From Acidobacteriota bacterium (GTDB lineage: Bacteria > Acidobacteriota > Terriglobia > Acidiferrales > UBA7541), in assembly GCA_003223245.1 (NCBI GenBank), contig QHYI01000114.1, positions 62,001-126,000 of the forward strand: 64,000 bases of DNA, read 5' to 3'. Positions 47,555-57,250 of this stretch are shown in pieces. The notes under the pieces are model-generated. The model was not told the origin of the DNA. It made no database searches and was given only the letters and a program-made list of their open reading frames with translations. Each line of letters opens with the position of its first letter. Position 1 is the stretch's first letter. A program made the translations under genes and the position numbers.

Positions 47555-47745
47555 CCCCAAGGTCGAGGGTCCGAACAACGCGGGGCCGTAGAGGTAGGCT
47601 GGGCGGGGCCAAAAAAAACGTCGGGCTACCTATCGGGAAGATGAGAGAGGGGCCCCGGGCGTCTGTGGGGGTAGACGCCCGGAACCGAGGCGAGTACTAC
47701 TGGTGGGAAAGCGAAAATCCCTTTACAACAAAACTCGCACGGCGC

Positions 47746-47943
47746 TTACTTTGATGATTGCGCCACCAGCAAACAAATCCGGCGCAGCTCCTCGTAAGTG
47801 AAGACTACCTTCTGGCCCTGATCGTCTGTTTCGACATGGCCCAAGCCAGAAGCCTCCGAAAAACGGCGAAGCTCCGCTTTTGGCAATCCCAAGAGCACTG
47901 CGGCGCGTTGTTCGTCAACGTGATCGTGAATCTGACCGCTCAT
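47746..47943 (-). CDS. Small putative MerR/HTH-like DNA-binding protein
   Basis: VDEQRAAVLLGLPKAELRRFSEASGLGHVETDDQGQKVVFTYEELRRICLL. Confidence 0.45.
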   Translation of the reverse strand: MSGQIHDHVDEQRAAVLLGLPKAELRRFSEASGLGHVETDDQGQKVVFTYEELRRICLLVAQSSK

Positions 47944-48213
47944 ATAAAAGCCCAAACCTCACTAAAAGCCAGGTCGTCATAACAAACAACTGACCTGCGG
48001 CGATACAAAGCAAGTCAGAAGCCAATCCACTTGGTGACGTAAGTCTCGTGTTTTCAATATAGGGAAGGTGGACGTGGCGGTCGGCGGGGAAGAGTGTTCC
48101 TTTTTTTCGCACCATCTGTCCACAGAAATGACCATAGGTATGTGACTGGCCTCACATCCGCGCGCCTCAGGCGCCGACGTGGTGGACGGACTCCTGATGT
48201 TTTGCAGCGCCGC

Positions 48214-49227
48214 TCAGGATAGCCAGGGGAGGGCGTTCAAGTCGACATTTCCGCCAGAGAAAATCACGCCAAGCTTCGGGACCTGACCGTCGGCCCGCGA
48301 GGGCAAGTTGAGAGATTGCACGACATCGGGTTTGAGCAGAGGGGCAAGAGCCACGGAACTGGAGGGCTCGATGATGATTTTCATGCGCTCCCAGACCAGG
48401 CGCGCGGTCGAGATGATTTCCTCTTCGCTGACCAGCAGGACGCGGTCGACGTAGCGGCGCAAAATGGCGAAAGTGCGCGGCGAAAGGGAGGCGCGGAGGC
48501 CGTCGGCGATGGTGTCGCTGGATTCGAGAGATTCGAGCGTTCCGGTCGTGAGGGAGCGGTAAGCGTCGTCGGCGCGTGCGGGTTCGCAGCCAATGATTCG
48601 AATGTCCTTGCGAATGCCTTTGGCGCCGAGGCAGGTGCCGCTGAGCAAGCCCCCGCCACTAACCGGCGCGAAAATGGCGTCCAGGTCGGGGATCTCTTCG
48701 AGGAATTCTTTAGCGGCGGTAGCTTGTCCGGCGATGATGCGGTCATCGTCGTAGGGATGGACAAGGTGAGCGCCGGTTTCCGCCTGGACGCGGTCGCAGG
48801 TTTCCTTGCGTGAGGAAACTTTCGGCTCGCAAAAAGTGATTTTGCCACCATAGGCATCGATCGCTTGGACCTTAACTTTTGGCGCGTTTTTGGGCATGAC
48901 GATGTAGGCGGGGACGCCGCGCCAGGCTGCCGCGCAGGCCACGGCAGCGCCATGATTGCCGCTCGATTGCGTGACGATGCCGCGGGCGGCTTGTTCGTCG
49001 GTAAGAGAGAGGATGGCGTTGGAGGCGCCGCGAATCTTGAAGGAACCGGTCTTCTGGAAATTTTCGCACTTAAAGAAGAAGCGCGCTCCGGCTAGGGCGT
49101 CGAGCGAGGACGAAGTCAGGATAGGAGTGCGGTGAATCCGAGGCGCAATTCGTGCGTGCGCCTCGGAAATGGCCTCCCAGGTAGGGGCCTGATAGCCTGC
49201 TGCTTCGAAGGAAAGGGTTGTGCTCAT
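48214..49227 (-). CDS. Threonine dehydratase / serine racemase-like PLP enzyme
   Basis: FFKCENFQKTGSFKIRGASNAILSL; SSGNHGAAVACAA; PVSGGGLLSGTCLG. Confidence 0.9.
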   Translation of the reverse strand: MSTTLSFEAAGYQAPTWEAISEAHARIAPRIHRTPILTSSSLDALAGARFFFKCENFQKTGSFKIRGASNAILSLTDEQAARGIVTQSSGNHGAAVACAAAWRGVPAYIVMPKNAPKVKVQAIDAYGGKITFCEPKVSSRKETCDRVQAETGAHLVHPYDDDRIIAGQATAAKEFLEEIPDLDAIFAPVSGGGLLSGTCLGAKGIRKDIRIIGCEPARADDAYRSLTTGTLESLESSDTIADGLRASLSPRTFAILRRYVDRVLLVSEEEIISTARLVWERMKIIIEPSSSVALAPLLKPDVVQSLNLPSRADGQVPKLGVIFSGGNVDLNALPWLS

Positions 49228-49480
49228 GTAGCTCACTTTGTCGGCTCGATGTACCGGCCAGGTGCCTTGTCTAGCTTGATTTCCAGCCAAGCAAAGGAGG
49301 CATTATGGCAGGTCTCACGTACATTGTGCGTATACCAAAAACCGCCAGGCCAAAAAAGTACTGGTATTACTTGGCCAGCCCATCTTTGGTACTTGACCGC
49401 CCGTATCCCTCTGATACGCTTAGACTAACCTTCCTTTTTGCGAGCGCACGTCCCCCCTGACTCGCGCCGGGAAGACCATC

Positions 49481-49828
49481 ATGAAACCGAGTGAGCGTCG
49501 CCAGCTAGCGCGGGTCAACCACCGGACACCGCTGCGGTTCCGGGCCGTCGGGGTAGCCTCCGATACGACCGAGCACTTTACCGAAGCTTTGAATGTCTCC
49601 CGAGGCGGGTTTTTCTTTGCCTCCTCGGCGCCCTTGCAGGTTGGCATGCCCATCGAAGCCACCATTCGCATGCCTGCAGAAGTGACCGGGAACTCCTCGC
49701 AGGAGATGCGCTGCACGGCTCGAGTTGTTCACGTCCGCAATGAGCCTTATGGCGACGGCCGCATTGGCTTCGGAGTGGAAATCGAGAAGTATCAGACGGC
49801 GACGGTGCAAGAACGCTGGATGAGTTAA
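49481..49828 (+). CDS. PilZ-domain protein
   Basis: RRQLARVNHRTPLRFRAV..TEALNVSRGGFFFASSAPLQVGMPIEATIRMP..GRIGFGVEIEKY. Confidence 0.85.
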   Translation: MKPSERRQLARVNHRTPLRFRAVGVASDTTEHFTEALNVSRGGFFFASSAPLQVGMPIEATIRMPAEVTGNSSQEMRCTARVVHVRNEPYGDGRIGFGVEIEKYQTATVQERWMS

Positions 49829-49952
49829 GGGAAGTAATCGTCCTCAGTTTTCAGTATCCGTACAGGCGGAACTCTCGTCTTGATACCCGGCATTGCGGGC
49901 GGGCTTGCGTGGTTGTGTTCTTGATCCCCTAGCAAAACCGCTCAGCCAAAAC

Positions 49953-50336
49953 CTACTTCTGCGGAGTCTGCGGTTCAATCTTTTCAATCACCATCGCTTT
50001 AGAGCCGCCGCGTTCGTAGATTTTGCCGATGACCGTCGCTTGGTCTCCCGCAAAGGGTAGGAGCTTAGAGTTCTGGCCGCTGGCGGGAGTGGTTTCCGCA
50101 ATTGGCCAGTAGATCGTTCTGTCGTCTGCGAGAATTACGAGTGGCGAACCCGCCTTGCCGCAAGAGATGGCGCATTGCTTGCTAATGGGCTTGTCGAGTC
50201 CCTTTGTGAAGGCACAGGCAGAGTCTATGACATAGCCCTTTACGGTGACTGTCGGCGCGTCGGCAGCCAACAACGGGGCTAGCGCAGGTAGCAGAAGGGA
50301 AAAAACGGCCTTTGCAACGAAGCGGTTGTGATTCAT
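49953..50336 (-). CDS. Small secreted hypothetical protein
   Basis: Signal peptide; VTVKGYVIDSACAFTKGLDKPISKQCAISCGKAGSPLVILADDRTIYWPI. Confidence 0.65.
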   Translation of the reverse strand: MNHNRFVAKAVFSLLLPALAPLLAADAPTVTVKGYVIDSACAFTKGLDKPISKQCAISCGKAGSPLVILADDRTIYWPIAETTPASGQNSKLLPFAGDQATVIGKIYERGGSKAMVIEKIEPQTPQK

Positions 50337-50378
50337 TTCGCAGGCCTCCAGCGGTCGTTCCGTTAGGGCGATTATAGA

Positions 50379-52763
50379 TTAAGGCTTCGTAGCAGGAACG
50401 GTGAAAGTGATTTTCGCGCTGCCGAGGTTTTCGAAGCTATCGTAGACGCGGACGGCAAGCGTGTGCTCGCCCGGAGTCAGTCCTGGAATGTCAAACTCGT
50501 AGTGTTCGATCGGGGAATCGCTGATGCCGTTGGCCGGGTAGACCAGAGTCCAGTCGCCGCCGTCCAGGCTGTATTGTGCGTGGTCAATCGAGGAGGTGGC
50601 ATCGCGCGCCGCGAAGGAGACAGGATCCCCTCCGCTCATTTTGCCGGAAGCTGGGCCCACGCGGAGATCCTCGACCACAGGAGGAGTGTTGTCGACTTCG
50701 AAGCGCTCGGATTCGCGCTCTGCGGTGAGGGCCTTTGCGGGCGGATTCGAAGGAGAATCCGAAGCCACGATTTTCAAGTAATAGGCGCCGTCGGGGAGCA
50801 TCGTGGTATCGAAGGAATAATACTTTTGATCGAGCTTGTCCTTCAGCAGCTTCCACTGAGTTTCGTTTTCTCCGCGGTAGTAGACGGCAAATTGCAGTTC
50901 GTCGTCGTTTTCGTCATGGGCAGTCCAGAGCACGGTACGGTAGCCCTTTTGCGCAAAACCTTGTGGCGGCTGCTCAAAGTGCCCGCTCGTTGTCGTTTGC
51001 GTGATGGTCACACCGGTGGTGCCGGCAGCCGGAGGCATTTTAAATGTAACCGGAGCCTGCTGGCTGGAGGAGGGGGTAGGCGAGCTTTGCGCGCGGACGC
51101 CCGGCTCCTGAATCGCGATGCCGTCGATGACCGGGGCCACGTTGCGCGGAAGATACGCCAGGCTCACCCAATCGACGCCATCTCCGGGGCGACCATCGTG
51201 AATCACCGCTTTCCACTGCGCAAATCGTGCCGAAGGCGCTTCCGTGGCGCTGCCGGATTTGGCGTACGGGCCGAACCAACGGGACCATTCCTTGTCCGGG
51301 TCATCCGTGTTCCCAGTGCGGACAAAAAACTCGATGCGCGGGTCGTTTCCATGGGCGCTCGAGGAACTCGAAGCGGACTTCGCATTAGTCGCCGAAGGCG
51401 GGCTCCACCATTCGATGTTTCCCCATTTTGAAAAGAGCTGCGCATCGAAGGAATGAGATTCGAACGTGCCGTCGGCTTCGTATTCCGGACCGACTGCAAA
51501 GACTTTTCCCGGGTTGGATGTACACAAGAAAACTTTGCCTGAACGATTTCCCACGATGCCCGTGATTTGCGAAGAGCCAGCTTTGGCGAGCTGAGCGAAG
51601 ACGCCGCGCCCGTCAATTGCGAGAAGCGCTCCGTTGTTGCCGGTGCCGGCAAGAAGGCGCCCATCGGAAGCCAACCCCAAGGAATAAACGACGTCTTCGC
51701 GCGAAGTCCATAGCTCTTCCGGCGCGCCGTCGGGATGGATGCGGTAAATGCTGCTAGACACCAAGGAAGGGAACGGAACAAAAGGAGACTGGCCCTGAAC
51801 TTGTACGGGAGCGCCGGCGACGCCGGGGGAAATGCTGGTTGTTCCTTGCGGCGTAGCAATCACCGTTGTTGGTGCGGGCGCACCGGCGCGTGGTTTTTCG
51901 CCAATCGCGGAAGCGTAGATGCTTCCGTCTGGTCCTACGGCTAGCGAGGTGACTTCGCGCTTGGGGCTTTCATAGAGGACGAAGCCTTCGGCGGGTGTGG
52001 AAGTGGCCGCCTTGGAGTTTTTGTTGTTTTGTCCGGCTGCGCGCGAGATGCGAAGGATCCGGCCGCTGGGTTCGGTTCCGGCGATGAGATTCTTGTTGGC
52101 ATCGAAGGCCAGAACGCGAATGTGCGCTTCATCGCTGGAGTAGAAAAGTTCACCCTTGCCATCGGGGGTTACAGCGAAGAGCTGCCCCTTATCTCCCGTG
52201 GCCACATAAAGCGTGCCATCGGGACCGAAAGCCAGGTCCCAGATGTATTTCGCTTTAGGATCGAAGAAAACAGACTTTTCGCCGGGAGCGGAAACTTTGT
52301 AAACCTTGCCGTCGGGCGAAGTGCTCACATAAAGCGTGCCTTTGGCATCGAAAGCAATGGCTTGCGCGGAGAGGTCCGTGGAATCGAAAACAACAGACGG
52401 CTTGGCGTTCGAATCGAAGCGAAAGACCTTCGCCTGGGAACCGCCTGCAGCATACAGAACGCCTTTCGGATCAAGCCGCACGGAGAAAAGGTAAGAAGCG
52501 TCGGCATCGGCAAGCAAGGTGAATTTCGGCGCCAGTTCGAGGCGGCCGTCACTGCGCACGGCAATCCCATGAGCTGTGCCCTTGAGCAAATCTTCATACG
52601 TGGATTGACGCCAGCGGCGCGTGTGCTCTGCGAAAAGTGGCGAAGAGGCAACGAAGTAAAGAAGTACGGTGAGAGAGAGAAATTGAAAAAAGCGGCGCGT
52701 GGCGAGTGACGAATAGGGAGAAGTGCACAGACGCTTTTGGCAATTGGACATAAATTTGGTCAC
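50379..52763 (-). CDS. Secreted beta-propeller protein with C-terminal Ig/FN3-like region
   Basis: Repeated xFDxxGTLYVxT / FGPDGTLYVATGDKG blades; C-term EHTLAVRVYDSFENLGSAKITFTVP. Confidence 0.75.
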   Translation of the reverse strand: MTKFMSNCQKRLCTSPYSSLATRRFFQFLSLTVLLYFVASSPLFAEHTRRWRQSTYEDLLKGTAHGIAVRSDGRLELAPKFTLLADADASYLFSVRLDPKGVLYAAGGSQAKVFRFDSNAKPSVVFDSTDLSAQAIAFDAKGTLYVSTSPDGKVYKVSAPGEKSVFFDPKAKYIWDLAFGPDGTLYVATGDKGQLFAVTPDGKGELFYSSDEAHIRVLAFDANKNLIAGTEPSGRILRISRAAGQNNKNSKAATSTPAEGFVLYESPKREVTSLAVGPDGSIYASAIGEKPRAGAPAPTTVIATPQGTTSISPGVAGAPVQVQGQSPFVPFPSLVSSSIYRIHPDGAPEELWTSREDVVYSLGLASDGRLLAGTGNNGALLAIDGRGVFAQLAKAGSSQITGIVGNRSGKVFLCTSNPGKVFAVGPEYEADGTFESHSFDAQLFSKWGNIEWWSPPSATNAKSASSSSSAHGNDPRIEFFVRTGNTDDPDKEWSRWFGPYAKSGSATEAPSARFAQWKAVIHDGRPGDGVDWVSLAYLPRNVAPVIDGIAIQEPGVRAQSSPTPSSSQQAPVTFKMPPAAGTTGVTITQTTTSGHFEQPPQGFAQKGYRTVLWTAHDENDDELQFAVYYRGENETQWKLLKDKLDQKYYSFDTTMLPDGAYYLKIVASDSPSNPPAKALTAERESERFEVDNTPPVVEDLRVGPASGKMSGGDPVSFAARDATSSIDHAQYSLDGGDWTLVYPANGISDSPIEHYEFDIPGLTPGEHTLAVRVYDSFENLGSAKITFTVPATKP

Positions 52764-54485
52764 CGGATTTGCAGATTCAGCGAGATAATGCCGGACACGG
52801 GACCTCCGAGTGGGATGGAAGCTTCGCTGGCCAGAGATTCGCGAAGGACTTGCACGCCCCCCGGACCCGGGCGGCCGTCCACAATACTAATTTGGGAAAG
52901 CGGAATGTTGGGAAGTTCCTTGTCGTCCCACAGAAGCGTGGGGGCTGGAACGAAAAGGCCAACGTACAAGCGATCATTGCGGCGCTCGCGGTTCAGGAAA
53001 GAGATGAGTTGATCGAGACCGACGGGCCCGCCGCCGAGGCCCGCGAAAGCGAAACCGCGGGAAGCGCGATTCAGCATCTCGCCATCGCTGACCATAACGC
53101 GCAGGGTCGAGCCTCGAACAATCTGCTCGGGAATGCGAACGCTTGTTTGCTCGATTTGAGGTGCGCCGCGATAGGGCCGGAGCAAAACGCGCACACGCAC
53201 CGTCTCGCCGGGAGAAGCCACTCCTTTTGGCTGGCTCAAACGTATTGGAGAAAAGTCGGGTAAAAACGCTTTGCATCGTTAACGCGATGGGAAAGCCGTC
53301 GGGCGCGAGGGTGTCGTTTGGCGCAAACGTGTTTTCCATCTCGACAGGGGGATGGCCGTGCAGCCGAATCTCGCCGGTGAAATGTAGCGTGGTGCCTTCA
53401 CCGTACACAGGATTCTGTGTTAGCCCATTGAAGGTCGTGAGCGAAACCAGCAGTGGCGTGAGCTTGGGGTGGTTGACGATTTCAAAGTGCAGTTTCCTTT
53501 CCGAGTTGGAAGAGCGCACCGAGAGGTCCAAGGGAATCATCGGGGGCGCCGCGCCAAGCTTGCCTGTGACTGCGGTCAAGTGGTCGGTGGTGATGGTGCC
53601 AATGGAGCCGGCCACGTTGACGATTTTCGTGGAGGCGAGATCGGAGGAAAGGGTCATGACCACGTGGCTGCGCGCCATGGGGATCTGTACGTCGCCAAGA
53701 TTCAAAAACGGGTGGCCGCAGAGAAAAACGCGATCTCCTTCGACAGCGGTTACCGTACAAGCCGAGTTGATGGAAGCATCGCCCTCGACCAGAACCATCC
53801 CTGCCATATCGCCGGCCACCAAATGGGAATCTTGCGGGCTTGGAGCAGCGGTGCCGCCCTGAGTGGCTACCAGGCCGTAGCCCTGAAGTTGACTGGCAAA
53901 TTGCTGCAACGTGGCCGGTAGAAAGCCAGAAAACACCAGAGGCGTTTGGATGGGTTCAAGAACAGACCCGGAAGGAAGGCCGGCATTTGCCGGGGTCTCG
54001 GAAGGAACCCCGAATTGGCCCATGGGGACTTCGGCCATGGCCGAGGGCGAGGGATTCAAGACGTCCTGAATCGGCGTGACCCCGGCGATGGGCTCCTTGG
54101 TAAAGATGCCGAGCTTCAGGGAGAGCGCTCCGGCAAGTTTGCCATCGAGATAAACCGGACTGCCGCTCATGCCGGCAACGACGCCGGTATGCTCGACTTT
54201 GGGGCCCTCGAGCTGAACAAGAATGATGGACTGCTTGGGCCCGAGGAAATTTTCCAGCACTCCAATGACTTCGAGGTCGAATTTTTCGATCTTGTCACCG
54301 GCGAAGATGGTATAGGCATAGCCCTGCATACCGGGCTTAACTTGGCTAAGGGGAAGGGTTTCGGGAGCTTGTTGCGCACTAAGATTGCGGGAGACAGGAA
54401 TCAGACAAACCCCCACGAGCAGCGCGACAAGCGCGAGGAACCGAGGTACGCCACAATTCACCGGATGGGGCCGGGCCGTAAGCAT
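52760..54485 (-). pseudogene. SpoIVB (peptidase S55)-like secreted protein interrupted by a frameshift
   Basis: GVVAGMSGSPVYLDGKLAGALSL..AGVTPI S55-like; reading continues from MQSVF into LPDFSPIRLSQPKGVASPGETVRVRV in another frame near 53260-53270. Confidence 0.75.
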
Positions 54486-54613
54486 GAACTTCCAATAATA
54501 CCCGGTACCCGTACTAGAGGCAATTGGACGGCCGGGAGGTGTGCCTTAGTAGGAACAATCAGCTAGGCGTTCTAGCCCGAGTTTCGACGTCGCTCTGCGC
54601 TTTCTGCCAACCT

Positions 54614-55444
54614 TCAGTCCTGGTGGTGCATGGCGAAGATATTGCCCAGCGAGTCTTCGTATGGGTAAACGTGGACCATCCAGCCAAAGATGACGGGATG
54701 AAAACGTCCACCCGCGGCGTCGCAGGCTTCCTCAGTCGTGATGGAACCACGCAGCCCAAACTTGGTCCAGTCCGCGCCGCGAAGCTCTCCTACAGCCGGC
54801 ATGCACAGGTTAGTGTGCAGGTGCCAGGTCGCGACGCTCAGAGGAATGCGCTCGTTGAGCTGCTCTTCGGTGGCGCGCTTGGGCATGGTGTACATCGCGC
54901 CGACCAGTTCGTAACCCGTTGAGGTCTTTTTGTAGAGCAGCGAAGTGGGACGTGAGGGTTCGAACGTGAACGCTTCGAGGAAGCCGTTCTTGTAATTCGT
55001 GAAGTGATATTCGGGCTGTTTGAGATTCGCAAGAAAAATTTTGTAACCGTCGGCGAGAGCGGCGCGGTAGTCCTTGTACTTCTCGATGCCATCGCGCAGT
55101 TGCTCGACAATTTCTTTGGCGCGCGCAACGTCCTCGGGAGTTTGCGGGTGTGGAGCCGTCACGTACATGTGCGCATTGTGCGCGTGCTCCCCGGGCGTCA
55201 TGTCGTGAACGGCGTGAGCTTCGTTGGCCTCGGCATCGGCCATGTCCATGCCGGGCATGTCGGGGGCCATTCTCTGCGATCGCTGCCGAGTTGGCGGAGC
55301 AGGCGGTTGCTGCGATTCTTGCCATTGCACGGCAGGCGTGTGGTGGCCGGGCATGGCGGAGAGCAGAACGGTAACGATAAAAAGCGCCCCGACGAGGAAC
55401 CCGAATTTGGTGGCGAGCTGTCGGAACTGGCTGCGGGCTGGCAT
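54614..55444 (-). CDS. Secreted/periplasmic conserved hypothetical protein, His/Met-rich N-term
   Basis: Signal peptide; GHHTPAVQW, MAPDMPGMDMADAEANEAH; WHLHTNLCMP..GWMVHVYPYED. Confidence 0.7.
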   Translation of the reverse strand: MPARSQFRQLATKFGFLVGALFIVTVLLSAMPGHHTPAVQWQESQQPPAPPTRQRSQRMAPDMPGMDMADAEANEAHAVHDMTPGEHAHNAHMYVTAPHPQTPEDVARAKEIVEQLRDGIEKYKDYRAALADGYKIFLANLKQPEYHFTNYKNGFLEAFTFEPSRPTSLLYKKTSTGYELVGAMYTMPKRATEEQLNERIPLSVATWHLHTNLCMPAVGELRGADWTKFGLRGSITTEEACDAAGGRFHPVIFGWMVHVYPYEDSLGNIFAMHHQD

Positions 55445-55740
55445 TGGAATTCTCCTCACTGAATGATACGTTTCGACCTGCGATCTCATTTCATGAAGAA
55501 AAGGAGACCGTGCCTCAGGAAAAACTGGCCTTCAGGACAGGAGGTAAAGGAGCAAACGATAAGGTCCCGAGCCTTGCCTGACGGACCGCGCGATGGGCTG
55601 CTGCCTTGCGGGATTTGCATTTGCTCCGACAAGAAACGAAATTCCCCGGCCAGCTCATCAAATGGCTTCAGGCGCGTCTTCTTCCTGTACTTCCTTTACC
55701 TTCCCTGCTTCATTTCTTACCGCGTGCTAGAATTTTTTCC

Positions 55741-57051
55741 GTGAAGAAGGAAATCATTCAGCCTGCAAAGTGTCTAACCGGCGCAGTGGAGCTGCCGGGA
55801 GATAAATCCATTTCCCATCGCTATGCCATGCTCGCGGCGCTTGCGGAGGGCACCAGCGAGTTAAGGCATTTCTCCGCTGCGGCGGATTGCCACAGTACGC
55901 TCGATTGCGTGCGCGCGCTCGGCGCTGAAGTGAAAATCGACAAAGATACCGTTCGCGTGACGGGGCGCGGCGCGCGAGGGCTGAAGAGCAGCTGGCGGGC
56001 GCTGGACGCGGGGAACTCCGGCACGACCATGCGTTTGCTGGCCGGGATTCTGGCAGGACAGAATTTCTCCTCCAAACTAACGGGTGACGATTCTCTTCAA
56101 AAGCGGCCGATGAAGCGCGTGATTGCGCCACTGAGGGAAATGGGCGCGGACATTCGCGGACGGGAAGATAACTTCGCGCCGCTGGAAATTCACGGGGCAA
56201 AGCTTCACGCCATCGATTACAAAATGCCGATGCCCAGCGCCCAGGTGAAGTCCGCGGTGCTGCTGGCAGGCTTGTTTGCGGAAGGCGGGGCCAGCGTCAC
56301 AGAGCCGGCGCGGACGCGGGATCATACGGAGATCGCGCTCGAAGAGTTTGGCGCGAGTGTCGAGAAAAGCGGGCTAACGATTCGAGTGCACCCCTTAGGC
56401 GGTGGAAACGGTAGGAAGAAATTGACTGCCAGGCCGCTCGACGTGCCCGGAGATTTGTCCTCAGCGGTGTTTTTCCTCGCCGCAGCTTCGCTGCTTCCCG
56501 GTTCAAACCTGCTCATCCACAACGTCGGCCTGAATCCCACGCGCACGGCGATTCTCGATGTGTTCGCCGAAATGGGCGCTTCGATTGAGATGCTCGGGGT
56601 GAAAAGTTCGCAAGGCGAGGTTATTGGCGATCTCGCGGTGAAAGGCGCTTCGTTGAAAGGCGGCGTAATTGCCGGCCGTCGCATTCCGCTGGTGATCGAT
56701 GAGTTGCCCATGCTCGCCGCGCTCGCGCCGTACACGGAAGAAGGCATTGAAATTCGTGACGCGGGGGAACTTCGCGTAAAAGAGAGCGACCGCATTGCCG
56801 CGCTTGCGGAGAATCTGCGGCGCCTGGGCGCAAGCGTGGAAGAGCGGCCCGACGGACTGAAAGTAGCTGGACGGGATGCCGGAACGTTGCATGGCGCGGA
56901 GATTGACCCGCGCGGCGATCATCGCATCGCCATGGCCTTCGCCGTAGCGGGCTTGGCCGCGGAAGGAAATACCGTGATTCGCGATGCCGATTGTGCGAGC
57001 GTGTCCTTTCCCACATTTTTTGCGGAGTTGAACCGGCTTCTAGAGCGTTAG
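55741..57051 (+). CDS. aroA: 3-phosphoshikimate 1-carboxyvinyltransferase
   Basis: VELPGDKSISHRYAMLAALAEG; LDAGNSGTTMRLLAGIL; DHRIAMAFAVAG; GTG start. Confidence 0.95.
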   Translation: MKKEIIQPAKCLTGAVELPGDKSISHRYAMLAALAEGTSELRHFSAAADCHSTLDCVRALGAEVKIDKDTVRVTGRGARGLKSSWRALDAGNSGTTMRLLAGILAGQNFSSKLTGDDSLQKRPMKRVIAPLREMGADIRGREDNFAPLEIHGAKLHAIDYKMPMPSAQVKSAVLLAGLFAEGGASVTEPARTRDHTEIALEEFGASVEKSGLTIRVHPLGGGNGRKKLTARPLDVPGDLSSAVFFLAAASLLPGSNLLIHNVGLNPTRTAILDVFAEMGASIEMLGVKSSQGEVIGDLAVKGASLKGGVIAGRRIPLVIDELPMLAALAPYTEEGIEIRDAGELRVKESDRIAALAENLRRLGASVEERPDGLKVAGRDAGTLHGAEIDPRGDHRIAMAFAVAGLAAEGNTVIRDADCASVSFPTFFAELNRLLER

Positions 57052-57250
57052 CGCAAAGTTGCGATAGCAGACTCCGGCTACCCCGACTCTGGTTTTTTCC
57101 TGGATTTCACTTCAGGTTTACACCCGATTGTCTAATAGGCGGCATGTTTTATCCTCCAGTCCCCGTCCTTTCACCAGCCTATTTCGAGCCTGTGGGCGCT
57201 GCTCCAGGGCGCCCGAAGAATCAAATTCTTTTTTATTCACGGAGTGTGTC

